From Microglena sp. YARC (lineage: Eukaryota; Chlorophyta; Chlorophyceae; Chlamydomonadales; Chlamydomonadaceae), in NCBI GenBank assembly GCA_022414725.1, contig CM039463.1, positions 54,543,774-54,607,773 on the forward strand: a DNA stretch of 64,000 bases, written 5' to 3'. Below are positions 35,330 to 45,252 of the stretch, piece by piece (position 1 is the first letter of the stretch; each line of letters opens with the position of its first letter). Under the pieces are notes generated by a model. That model had not been told where the DNA came from and made no database searches. It worked only from the letters and a program-made list of their open reading frames with translations. Position numbers and translations under genes: made by a program.

Positions 35330-36000
35330 CCGTGGCCGGGTCCTTGAACCTCACAGAGAGCTCCAGCCCACGACCGTTGTTGTGGAACTCATAATGGCAT
35401 TATTTCAAAGGATATCATATTGCCGTTCCCTATATGCTGCAGTCAACTGCACTTTATAGATATCACACGCGTATGCATGTTCATCTGAACAACAACTTCA
35501 AGGCCACCTCACTTCAAGGTGGGTGGAACTCGGGCGTGTCCATGTACATCTCCATCAGGACGGTGAAGCCTAAAACTCTCAAGCATCACTGGCCTTGAAC
35601 TTTTTTCTTGTTTTAATAAAATATGGTATAGCAGAATTGGAATTGAGGATGTTCTCAATTCCAATTTCCAGCGCAATAATTGAGTTTGAACATTTTTTGA
35701 AGCTGAAGATGGGCTAGTCGAATTTCCTGTGCAATAATTGAGTTTGAACCTCTCATGCACCATATGCCACCCATGCATCATGCCACACATTGAACCTCCT
35801 ATGCATCATGCCACACATTAAATTTCCTGCGCACAGTTTGAACCTCTCATGCACCATGCTGACTGTCAGGATGGCTGAGCTCTAGTGTTTGCATCAAGCA
35901 AATGCAGTTCTCTTCTTCTGCATTTTGGAATTGAAGGTGAAGTGGCATTATTGGAATTTGAGTAGTTCTTAGTTCCACTTCATTGCCAAGTTCTTTGAAA
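35330..36000. other. Intergenic spacer
   Basis: Contains diverged single units of the 34540 array and a short CACCATG/CATCATGCCACACATT repeat at 35757-35850. No gene is seen. Confidence 0.5.
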
Positions 36001-36002
36001 CA

Positions 36003-36175
36003 AGTTCTACGCAGCGTCGCAAGCGACTCAAACAACTCACAGAGCACGTTCGTAATGGAGCGACAGGTGGCAACGGAAGCCAGTTAGTTGTGAGACCGTT
36101 GGCTGTTGTGTCAGACTTTGTCTCGGTCGGACGGTCACACAAACGGACAAATGGGTAACACTGGGGGCTCCCGCC
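36003..36175 (+). repeat. About 200-bp dispersed repeat, copy 3
   Basis: TCTACGCAGCGTCGCAAGCG, GGAGCGACAGGTGGCAACGG and CTGGGGGCTCCCGCC are in the same order as in copies 1 and 2. Confidence 0.6.
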
Positions 36176-36296
36176 AAAAAACGAGTCAAGCATCATTGTT
36201 TCTTGTTTGGGTTTGTGTAGCAGATTCTAGTCACCACCTTGTGGGCTTGGTCCCCAGGGCATGCTTGCTGGGACGCTGGTTGCAGCTCACTATATG

Positions 36297-37679
36297 CTAG
36301 TTGCTGGTTGTTGGTTGCAGCTCACTGGTTGCAGCTTGCTGGTTAAAGCTCACTACTTGCTGGTTGCTGGTTGTTGGTTGCAGCTCACTATTTTCTGAAG
36401 GATGCGTGGTCTTACCCCATTCTTGGGGCCCTTCCAGCCTGTTCAGTGTTTCCCCTCGATCCCCTGTCTTCAACAATTTGAGGAGGCTGGGCAACATCTT
36501 TCTCGGAAAATCTTGGCTCCTCGTCTCCGTCACTTTGAAACTGAAAGACAGGGGTGCAGAAGGGGGCTTTCCTTCGAGAGGGGGGGGGGACATAGATCGT
36601 CGGCTAGGTGGGAATAAACGTGACGAAGAGGGGAGTCTGAAGGACTGGGAGGCACCATATGGTCTGGTTGCTCTCGATGAGGTGGGAGAGCTTTGCATCT
36701 GCAACTCTAGAAGCCTGCCCACACGACTATTCTGAAGACGAGGGGTGAGACCGGCTGTGCGCAGCCATGCTGGCTTTGGATACACCAGCGGTGAGGATGA
36801 AGAACTTTCCATCTGCACTTGCCTGCGGTCTCTTGAACTGGGAAACCGGTTGCTTGATGCTTGGCTAGATTCAACCATAGCATTGCCCATCGAAATGCGA
36901 CGGCCCTGTCTGCCGGTTCCATCTGCTGGCAGAGGATGCTGGCTTTGCTCTCCAGATAGAGTGTAGCGCCTGCCACCACCATCATACCGAGGATGCAGGC
37001 TTTGCTCTCCAGGTGGAGTACAGCGCCTGCCACCACCATCTGACTGAGGATGCTGGCATCGATCTCTCAGGGGAGTGCCCTGCCAGCCACCTGTAGAGTG
37101 CATCCTTGCCTCCTGTGTTGAGTGAAGTGCCTGCCTCCTGCCTCCTGTAGAGTGCGTCCTTGCCTGCAGTGTAGAGTGCGGTGCCTGCCCCCTGCATACC
37201 GTAGAGTGCGTCCTTGCCTGCTGATCTGCACGCGCCCCCGGAAATGAAATGGGTTCATCTCCGAGGATGCCGCAGCCATCAAACAACAAGCACACCTGAA
37301 TGTCTGTTGTGCCAATGAGGTTAGAGTGAACTGAAGGCAGAGGCGAGCTGACCAAGCACTCAGAGTGCCTCTGAATTTTGCCACTTGCTTGGGACGATGA
37401 GGGGGGAAACGTATCGCCGTCATTCCCGCTTGCAAACATTTGGCTCTGGACCACGTTGGACCACATGTCGTCGTGGTCAGATTGCTGAGTCCAAGCTCCC
37501 TTAGGCTTAGCCGCCTTGACAGAGCACTCGTTCTCGGAGCATTTGACAGAGCCGCTTGCACATAGAAGAGTTCGGAAGAAGGTGGCAAGCTTTGATGGAG
37601 GTGCGCCCTCGACGGCCATGCTGCTTGTGACACTCGCGAGTGCAGTGAATTTCCTGCAAGTATGCATGTGGGCAGGCAT
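36297..37679 (-). CDS. Hypothetical 460-residue Ser/Pro/Arg-rich open frame, possible host exon
   Basis: This is the longest frame in the window that is neither a recognisable transposon protein nor a simple repeat. No domain is recognised. The sequence is Ser-, Arg-, Pro- and Gln-rich and probably disordered. Residues about 150-215 contain short internal repeats (QARTHSTGGRRQALHST-type, three times, then DGGGRR...GEQS-type, twice). The last 30 residues repeat ELQPTTSN and derive from a tandem DNA repeat at 36297-36390. The start is the first ATG. Just inside it, CATACTTGCAG/G (minus strand, about 37654) looks like a 3' splice site, so the frame may really be an internal exon. The stop is TAG at the low-coordinate end. 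It could also be a chance frame in GC-rich DNA. Confidence 0.4.
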   Translation of the reverse strand: MPAHMHTCRKFTALASVTSSMAVEGAPPSKLATFFRTLLCASGSVKCSENECSVKAAKPKGAWTQQSDHDDMWSNVVQSQMFASGNDGDTFPPSSSQASGKIQRHSECLVSSPLPSVHSNLIGTTDIQVCLLFDGCGILGDEPISFPGARADQQARTHSTVCRGQAPHSTLQARTHSTGGRRQALHSTQEARMHSTGGWQGTPLRDRCQHPQSDGGGRRCTPPGEQSLHPRYDGGGRRYTLSGEQSQHPLPADGTGRQGRRISMGNAMVESSQASSNRFPSSRDRRQVQMESSSSSPLVYPKPAWLRTAGLTPRLQNSRVGRLLELQMQSSPTSSRATRPYGASQSFRLPSSSRLFPPSRRSMSPPPLEGKPPSAPLSFSFKVTETRSQDFPRKMLPSLLKLLKTGDRGETLNRLEGPQEWGKTTHPSENSELQPTTSNQQVVSFNQQAATSELQPTTSN

Positions 37680-37734
37680 GAGATAAGAAATTGATGATGG
37701 GTGTAGTGTATGTCCTCCAACCTCCTACCTCGCC

Positions 37735-38290
37735 AACCTCTTGCCCACTGACCCCCTCACCCCCTCATGAGCACCTTCAGCAGTATCTCCTGCACTGCTG
37801 GTTTCAACGGTCCAACTCATACGCTAGGGCACGCTAATATCATACAGGACGAATGAGAACTTGGACAAGAACAACTAGATCTAGAACTCGACCTAGAACT
37901 CGACCTAGAACTCGAACTCAGCACCTTGCCCACTGACCCCTCACCCAACCCCTCACAAGCACCTTCAGCATTATCTCCTGCACTGCTGGATTTATTTATT
38001 TCAGCGGTCCAATTCATGCGCTAGGGCACGATAATGCCTTACAGAAAGAACTAGAACCGACTAGAACTTGAACAAGAACAACTCGACCTCGACCTCGAAC
38101 TCAGCCCCTTGCCCACTGACCCCCTCGGCCCCTCACGAGCACTTTCAGCATTATCCCCTGCACTGCTGGTTTTAACGGCCCGACTGATATGCTAGGGCAC
38201 GCTAATCTCAAACAGGACGAACTAGAACTTGGAAAAGAACAACTAGATATACAACTCGACCTTGACCTCGACCTTGAACTAGAACTACAC
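37735..38290. repeat. About 184-bp tandem repeat, three units
   Basis: CTTGCCCACTGACC recurs at about 37739, 37925 and 38107. Each unit includes CTGCACTGCTGG, GCTAGGGCACG and an internal CTCGACCTAGAA-type microsatellite. Confidence 0.8.
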
Positions 38291-38539
38291 TTGGAGTAGG
38301 GTATGTCCTCCAACTGATAGAATGACACCCTTGGGTGGAAAGACGGGAAGGAGGATAGTAACTCGGACAACTTTACAAGTGGAGGCTAGGCTGTATCAAG
38401 CCTCTAGGAGCATCTGATCGATGATCCCTGATAAGGGTTCGGGTTTAGAACTGCGGCGCCTAAGCGCCTTCGGTAGTGAGACAGACCTAACGGACAGCTA
38501 GCTCTGACACCAGCCTCCTGCCTCGCCAACCCCCTCAAC

Positions 38540-39290
38540 ACATGGGGCGCACTCCTTCAACACATGGGGCGCACTCCTTCCCCTTGCTGCACACCGCATC
38601 CTTCTCCCCCACGACTTCATTCATGCATTCATTCATTGGGTTGGGTTGGGTTGGGCAGGGTTGGTTTGGGTTGCTGCACACCGTATCCATCTCCCACAGC
38701 CTACACCCCTTCCCACCCGCCAACGCATCCACTTCAACACTCACCCTCAACTACTTCCTCCACCACCACCACCACCACCCGTCCCCCTCCCCACACCACC
38801 CCCCATCCTTGACCTTTCCCACCTCCCACCTCCACACAGGAAACAGTTGCCCCCATACCCCCAGCTCCTATTTCCCCTACCACCCACATTCCCCCATGTA
38901 CCCTCTCATGCACCCCACCCAGCCACCCAACCACCACCCCTTCCCCCACCACCCCTTGCCCCGGACACTCCTCCCAACCCCACCCCCCCGACACCTAACC
39001 AAACCAACCCCCCTCGACACCCACCTTCACCTTCTCAAACAGGCCTCTGATCTCTTTAACCACCCACCTCCTAACCCCTTCCTTGCAGTCCGGACACTGA
39101 CATTCAACCCACTGCCACCTTTAAGACTTGGCCTACACCCTCCCCATCCCATCCTTCCCTCCCATCCCGATCATACAATTTTCAAAGCTACATATTCTGG
39201 CTATCTAGGTTATCTCATCCTTGAGTCCTTGTTCAAAGGAGATGCTAGAGCTTGTAACGAACTTCCACATTGTGTATACAATGCCTGACG
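38540..39290 (+). other. C-rich low-complexity DNA preceding the LINE fragment
   Basis: A 22-bp twofold repeat at 38537-38580, then Pro/His-rich frames in all plus frames. It may be the degraded body of the LINE whose C-terminal part is recognisable just downstream, but I could align nothing here. Confidence 0.35.
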
Positions 39291-39725
39291 CAAGGTCTCA
39301 ACCCAGCTCTTGCCCCCCCTCATGCACCACACCCAAACCCAACTTAACTCTAGGCCCTGCAACACACATGCATCATCCACCTCCTTGAACTCGTTTACAC
39401 TCATGATTCCCTCCACGCAGCCACCTTCACCGCCAAATCACCACAACATACTTCCCTCCTCAATTTTCCCCTTGCTGCTGGCTGGACCATCGCCCCCAAC
39501 ACTCCTCACATCACTCTTCTCGGGTCTTATGGCGCCATCTTCTCCTCAAATGGCACCACTCTCCTGTTCCTTGGCGTCCCCCACCTACAAGCTTCCTCCT
39601 CTCCTGCGCTCCCTCCAAGTTAATGCTGTCCAACAAGCCCATTATAAAGTCACCACCCTTCGGCGCCTCGAACGCCCTCGTTCGTACCTCTCCTCCTACC
39701 ACTACGCACCCGTTCGCGCCTACCA
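39290..39725 (+). pseudogene. LINE C-terminal fragment (restriction-like endonuclease), degenerate
   Basis: Plus-strand translation gives LLELVYTHDSLHAATFTAKS, then AAGWTIAPNTPHITLLGSYG, aligning with ELTYTWD, K..QH, AAGWRV and ILGSFGT of the LINE at 42442-43530. After a frame change near 39590, LRSLQVNAVQQAHYKV matches its last helix. The upstream RPD motif reads KPN here (D to N), so the nuclease is probably dead. Two frames are needed, hence pseudogene. It is the same LINE family in opposite orientation and diverged. Confidence 0.6.
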
Positions 39726-39729
39726 CCAC

Positions 39730-40150
39730 CCGATTGTGTTGTTGGTGCGGTATTCGCAGATCTATGTGCATCATCGTTTGCGTCAGGGGTGTACCAGAGG
39801 TCGCAGACTGACAATCTTGGGCCGGTGCCAACCTGTGTAGGTCGCAAGGGATTACCTCGGGGATGTGATCATGATTTCCTCGAATGTCCTACGAAATTCC
39901 GGCTCGTCTTTCTGGAATAAGCCGAAGGATACTCATGCTAATAAGCTAGTTACGCGGGCCTCTTGAGCACACTTCCACACGGCCCTCCTTAGGCATCCCC
40001 CTCGACAAGTAGACGTAACAGGTCTTACCAGACAATTTGCCGCTCTGAGCTCGCGATGCTGTTGAATTTCGCGAAGAGTTCCCTGAATAACCAGCTCCCC
40101 CCGGCAATATCCTGTGTTAACACTTTTACCGGTACCGCAGACCACGGATT
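39730..40150. other. Spacer, no clear gene
   Basis: A short plus frame reads CVGRKGLPRGCDHDFLECP, faintly like a gag zinc knuckle but with wrong spacing. Nothing else is recognised. Confidence 0.3.
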
Positions 40151-40152
40151 TT

Positions 40153-41035
40153 TGCCCCCCCCCCCCCCCCCGCCCCCCCCCCCCCCCCATGCATCACAGC
40201 ATACCTTCGGTCCTGGAGTTAAGTTGGCCCTCTCAACGGCTCAGTTCGCTCTTGTATCTGACTTCGCGTGAACCTCTCGTGAACTTCTCGTAAACAGTGA
40301 AACGTTAAGATGCTCCCGAGAGGCGCTTGTATGCCTCACTCGTGCAGATGAATCTCGTGGCACAGGACGCAGGACGGTGGCAACAAGCAACTTGCAATGC
40401 GTGGGTGGCAACGAACAAGACGATTTTAGAGGAAATGTCGATTTGTAATCAAATGTATGCCGGCTGCGTAAAAAGTGGCAGAAAGAAAGTCAGCCGGCAG
40501 GGGGTGGCCGCGGGAGATTGGGGAGGGGTGGCCGCGGGAGGGGGTGGGGTGGCCGCGGGAGATATAAAGCGAAAAGGAAACAAGATGCAAATCGGAATGA
40601 CTTTTGGAGGAAAGATCTTTCCCACTGGGGAAAACACTGGGAAAGACAATGGGAAAAACACTGTGAGCCTCTCTCGGACCTCTTGTGAACCTAAACCCTA
40701 TTCATTCATACAGTCAGCACCCGGCCATCCGGCCTGGCCCTTCCCGGCCCTTCCTACCTGGAGTTCACTAGAGCAAAGTCCGGCTCAAACTTACGTAATG
40801 ACCCCCCCCCCCCCCCCCACCCACCCACCCACCCACCCCCCACCCACCCACCCACCCACCCACCCACCCACACGCCCCGCCCCCGCCCCCCGAATATTGT
40901 TGGTGGTAGAAATTGAGGGCCGGGAGAAAAGAAAAGACAGCCGGCACGTAGTGGCCGAGGAAGATTAGCTTCCAGGGGGGGGGGGGGGGGGGGGGGGGGG
41001 GGGGCGCGAGGGGCTTCGCCGTTAATGAAAAGCAG
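40153..41035. repeat. Homopolymer-bounded low-complexity block; poly-G repeat copy 2
   Basis: Poly-C at 40153-40190 and 40801-40860 (turning into CCCA repeats) and poly-G at 40975-41004. 40925-41035 repeats the blocks around the poly-G tract at 28070. The 213-codon frame across it is a composition artefact. Confidence 0.6.
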
Positions 41036-41078
41036 GAAACAGGTATGCCACAAGCCAACTGTCTGCCAACGGTGCAAG

Positions 41079-42249
41079 TGCCACGTGTTGAGTGGGGTTT
41101 AGGAGATAACGCTGGCAATGTCCGAAACCAGTTGACCGGCAAGACCTGGGCACGAGCGAATTTATGAACTTCTACGTGCCGAACGGCGCATTTTTCTGGA
41201 GGCGCAGGCGCTTGATAAGTGGGGGAGCGAGGGGGAAATAGTAGCAACAACCTATGAACTTGCACAATCATTCGGGCAGAATGATTTCTGTCTGAGTTGC
41301 TCTAGCCTCGTTTAATGGTAGAGGTGCTGGAGCCTCATTTCCAGCCTCAGTCTTTCATCGAAATTTCAGCTGCCGCATGGCGCATCGTAGCAGCAGGCGC
41401 AGGTGCTTGGGGAGATAATCGCAACACCTAGTAATTCGACAATTATTCCAATCATGCGAACACCTTGCTTCATGACTAGCAAAATTCTGGTGCTTAACCC
41501 TTCTTCAATGGCGGAGTTGGTGGAGCCTGTCACCCACCTCGTTCCCATGAGCTGGTGCTGGTGCGGTCTTGGCCTTCTTCTATCCATGCGAGCTGCAGGC
41601 GCAGGCGCTACAGAAGTAGGAAACGAGTGAAGAGATACTCGTAACAAAATCTCACGACTTCATTATTTCTGAAACATCAAGCGTACTCAGTCTCGTTTGT
41701 TCCAGAGTAAAACCCTGCAGTTACGTCTCTTTCATCAATGGCGAGGCATTCTATACAGCCTCGTCCAGTGTTTTCATGGAGCATGCAGGTTGTCGTGGGA
41801 CGTCTCGAGGCTGAGAGGTTGCGCCTATCTCTCTCCTCGCTCATCATTTCACCATGCGCCAGGTCCTGCTCCTTCAGATCTTCTTTTACCGATTAATTCG
41901 TAGGTACTGCATAGCGCATGCGAATTGCAGGCGCAGACACTAGAAAAGTACGGAGCGAGCAAAATTATTCGCAACAAAATATCCAGACTTCATCTTCTCT
42001 GGAAACTAATGCGTCCAGTCTCGTGTTGTTCGTGTGTTATCCTACTGTAACGACTGTGTCAAATATGGATAGGCTTCGTTATCAGCCTCGTTAAGATTGG
42101 TCTCCGACCTCGCTAATCACTTCCTGCGTTTGCGCCTGCGCCTACCTACCCATGCGCCATTCCTTCCTGCCGGTCCAATGGTTTCGGACGATGCCAGCGT
42201 CATTTAGTAACACCTGGTTGTGAACTCGTGGCCATTTAAACACGTGGCA
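41079..42249. mobile_element. 1.17-kb foldback element with about 150-bp imperfect terminal inverted repeats
   Basis: The left arm starts TGCCACGTGTT and contains ACGCTGGCAATGTCCGAAAC and GGCGCAGGCGC. The right arm holds the inverse of all of these in the reverse order, ending AACACGTGGCA. Between them GCAGGCGCAG-centred units recur with spacings of about 190-330 bp. There is no coding frame of note and no target duplication is fixed. Long, internally repetitive arms are typical of foldback or Mutator-like non-autonomous elements. Confidence 0.65.
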
Positions 42250-42441
42250 GTTTCTTGACAGGAAGGATGCTTTACCCTCGATTCGAGAAGGAAAAGGAAA
42301 AAAAAGAGTGACAAAGAGTAAAGTAGAAAAAAGAAAAGAAAGAAAGACGAGGAACCCAAAGCTTATAGACTAGCTAAGATAGTATAAGGAAGTACTAAGA
42401 TAGTATAAGGAAGTAAAAGCAGTACGCCAATTCGGCGTGAT

Positions 42442-43530
42442 TTAGGAAGCTGTCCAAAGGGGGTCCTCGGACAACACCATCAAACCGGGGGGGTGGCTAG
42501 GGGGGGCGGTACCCCCCACGATAGCCGTGGCGGAAGAAGGAGTGTGGGACGAGTGTGTAGCAGATTCCATGCGCCGGCGGGTACACACAATGGTATGTGC
42601 GCATCGGACGGCATGCAGGTGGAGGGAGTGGAGGAGGCGGGTGGTGTCACTAGGATGGATACCGAGAGAAGAAAACATGGGAATAAGGGAGGCGAAGAGG
42701 GTACCGAAGGAGCCGAGGATGATGGGGTCCGGGGAGATGACCCGCCAACCAGCAGCGAGAAGAGCCGAACGGAGGGTGGAATGCTGAGCGTGTTTAATGG
42801 CAACGGTGGTATGATAGCGGGCGTCCCAAGTGTATGTGAGTTCACAGAGATAGACAGTGTGGGCGGCCCGGAGGGTGGAAAGTTCTGACGGGGTGAGGGT
42901 GGCGTCGTGGGAGGTGGCGTCAAAAGGGGAGAGACCGGAAAGGAAGAGGATATCGGGGCGCAATTTGGCGACAGGGGTACAAGAGCAAGGGTGGAGGCAT
43001 GCCCAAGTGGGTGGGAGGTGTGGGAGGAGCCAAGGGGGTAGGCGGGTGTTGGAGACACCGAGTGGGAGGGCGTTTCTCGAAGATGCGTCAACATAGAATG
43101 TGGAGCGGCCGAGGGAGCCAGCACATATGGCGTCATAGATTTGAAGGACAGCGGCGTTGTGTCGGGCAATGTAGAGGGCAGCGAACTTCGGGTGGGAGCA
43201 TGAGGCAAGAAGGTGGGCCGATGTGTCATGGGAGTGGCAAAAATGGCAAGATCCATCGAGGATGGGTGGGTTGCATTGAGTAAAGGGTTCGGGGGGTATG
43301 CGTTTGTGAGGGACAGAGGCCGTCCAAAACATGTTGAAACGGAATTTGAGGATTGTGCGGATGTGAGGGAAGGAGCAGGAGCGCCACAAATGAGAGGAGT
43401 GTTCGGGAAGGATCATGGCTGGTGGGGTGGGAGAGGCTGTTGGGTCGGAGGAGTTGTAGGTGTGGGGGGGTGGGAGGGGGGGCAGGGGGTTGGGAGAGTG
43501 GTGGGTGAAGGGGTACAGCGGAGAAGACAC
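42442..43530 (-). pseudogene. LINE C-terminal part: CCHC zinc knuckle and restriction-like endonuclease
   Basis: This 362-codon frame is the 3' part of the LINE protein. The knuckle CHFCHSHDTSAHLLASC (about 43200-43255) has the C-x2-C-x7-H-x4-C spacing. It is followed by KLRPDILFLSG (about 42945-42965), YLCELTYTWD (about 42825-42855) and IKHAQHSTLRSALLAAGW (about 42770-42810), the D...E...K order of a PD-(D/E)xK nuclease, which would nick target DNA for target-primed reverse transcription. All three acidic/basic residues are present, so this domain could be intact. The frame is displaced from the preceding segment near 43520, so the whole protein is broken here, or a base call is wrong. The first ATG is not a real start. 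Confidence 0.7.
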
Positions 43531-43785
43531 GAGCGACTGAGGGGCAAGGGGAATTTGGTAAGGTCATGTGTGTGCTATAGGTATTGAGAAAGGTTGTTAG
43601 GGAGGCCGTGATGTCGGAGAGAAGGCGGTAAGGCGGGTGTGGGATGGGGGGCGTAGGTAGAGGTTGGAAGCATGGCCAGGCTGGGAGGCTGTGGAGGTGG
43701 CTCGGGTGAGAAATAGAGAAGTCGAAGGTACAAGAGGAGGGGTTATCGAGGGCATAGCGGGCACCCTCGTCAGCAATGTCGTTGC

Positions 43786-44890
43786 CTAGCTAGGATGCCG
43801 GTGTCGCACTTTGTAGAAAATCGTGGGGGTGGAGGAGTGAAGGCGGTCAAAGAGGAGTTGGCGGATGGAAATGAGGATGGGAAGATGTTTATGAAAGGGG
43901 ATGGAGTTGGGAAGATAGACGATGCGGCGGATAAGGTGTAGACTGGAGAGAGAGTCTGTGTAGATGCGAACTAGGTCCAGAGGGTGGTGTGTGCCGGCGT
44001 GCTGGAGGGCGGCAAGAATGCCTGAGAGTTCTGCGCGTAGGATGGTGTTGATCTCGGCAGTACCACCAGGATGGATATGGTGGACTGAGGAAGAAGGTGA
44101 GTGGAGGAAAGCGGCACCAGTGTGTGTAGAGCCGTTATGATCGGGGACGGCAGAACCGTCCGTGTAGTAGGAGATGTGAGACGGTAGGTGAGAAGGGAGG
44201 TTGTTGGAGGGGAAAAGGTGAAGGCAAGAGGGAATCGCAGGGCAGAGGGTGGGGGAGTAAAGGGGTGGGGGGTGAGGACGAGGGTCCGGGAGTGAGCGGA
44301 ATTTTGTAGGGGGGGCCCAGGTTGGGCATTTGGAGGAAGGGTGGGGAGGGGTAGAAGGTGGGAGGAAAGGTGGGGGTAAGGGAAGGATGTGTCGGTTGGA
44401 AGGGAGGAGGGATAAAGCAGAGAGGCCCGAATGGTTACCGATGCAAACAAGGTGAATGCGTGAGCGATTTAGGATGGAAGGGGAGTCATAAGGGAGGGCA
44501 GGGTGCATGGAGCAGGGGGGGTGAAAATGGAAGGAATTACGTGGGAAGGTGCTAAGGATATGGACGGAGGGGTGAGAGAGCCAATATGAGAGAGGAGAGG
44601 TAGGCCAAGAAGGGAGTAGGAGGAAGGTACAAGTAGGGATGTTGTCTGTGAGGGCAGAAGAGATAGCCCACCGGATGGAGCGGAGGAGAGTTGTTGAGTC
44701 GTGTGGGGGGTGGGCATACGAAAAGCCGGTCCATTGCGTGGAAAAACTGTCGTAGAGAGCACCGAAGAGACTATCGAGACGTGCATTGGAGTAGTAAGGG
44801 ATGGGGAAGAGGGGGCAGGTGAGGGGGGAGGAGAAACGGTGGACATGGAGTAGGAAATGGGCGAGGAAGGGAGTGAGGAGGGCGGGAGGG
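43786..44890 (-). pseudogene. LINE middle part: PCIF1-like segment followed by RNase H
   Basis: An uninterrupted frame from the LTR boundary. The first about 150 residues carry FSSPLTC, FGALYDSF, WTGFSYAHPPHD and FLLLPSWP in the order and rough spacing of the PCIF1/CAPAM N6-adenosine methyltransferase domain. The catalytic NPPF position reads HPPH here, so activity is doubtful. The RNase H domain follows: YYTDGSA (about 44150-44170), AEINTILRAELSGILAAL, then RIYTDSLSSL, giving the Asp, Glu and Asp carboxylates. The last block, LGNDIADEGA, is only in the next frame after a TAG at 43786-43788, so a frameshift breaks the domain at its end. RNase H would remove the RNA strand during second-strand synthesis. 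The 5' end is cut at 44890. Confidence 0.65.
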
Positions 44891-45238
44891 ATGTAACGGT
44901 ACAGAACCCTTCACGGGTACTCTGGCCGTCCAGCAAGGCATACGGGTACACCGTACCCGTAAGCCACGTGACGAACGCACATGATACAGTACCATACCCA
45001 TGTACTGCCTCATCTCTCACAACGCACACGTTGCGTACATAGACACGAGCTACTCGGAACGAACCCTTCTACTCCTACCACGAAGACGTTCATTCAGAGC
45101 AACTCTACATCCCCTACTTAGTTAACACCCCACCTGTCCTGCTAGTTCACCCATATCGACATACACGTAAACTTACATCACGTAGCCTGTTCCCTAGACT
45201 AACCCCCAAGCTGCTGTAGGCATCCTTGAGCTGTTACA
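44891..45238 (+). repeat. 5' LTR (348 bp)
   Basis: It begins TGTAACGG and ends CTGTTACA, giving TG...CA ends within a TGTAAC/GTTACA inverted repeat. The reverse complement of 62847-63194 matches it throughout with scattered substitutions, which proves both boundaries. No 5-bp target duplication can be tested because the other end is missing. Confidence 0.85.
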
Positions 45239-45239
45239 C

Positions 45240-45252
45240 TGGTTTCGGAGCT
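45240..45252 (+). other. Putative primer binding site
   Basis: TGGTTTCGGAGCT lies one base after the LTR. It starts with TGG, as expected for pairing to a tRNA 3' CCA end. Which tRNA matches was not determined. Confidence 0.55.

Larger units (their letters stand above)
42260..44890 (-). mobile_element. R2-like LINE with RNase H and restriction-like endonuclease, 5' truncated by a gypsy LTR
   Basis: The minus-strand order is PCIF1-like segment, RNase H, Pro-rich linker, CCHC knuckle, restriction-like endonuclease and a short 3' tail with a twofold AAGATAGTATAAGGAAGTA repeat (about 42375-42415). The CCHC plus PD-(D/E)xK pair is diagnostic of site-specific-type LINEs (R2/CRE/NeSL/R4 group). The frame runs unbroken into the LTR that begins at 44891, so the LTR element (or the rearrangement that placed it) removed the 5' part, including any reverse transcriptase. 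A degenerate relative lies at 39290-39725. Confidence 0.7.

Noticed and set aside
39850..39960. Zinc-knuckle-like CVGRKGLPRGCDHDFLECP
   Set aside because: The spacing is not C-x2-C-x4-H-x4-C and no gag or ORF1 context surrounds it.
40327..40968. 213-codon frame across poly-C and CCCA repeats
   Set aside because: Low-complexity sequence with homopolymers of uncertain length; the frame is not dependable.
43786..43788. In-frame TAG in LINE RNase H and TAG after SSDRA in the copia integrase as signs of a variant genetic code
   Set aside because: In both cases the downstream conserved block is in another frame, so frameshift decay or sequence error explains them.
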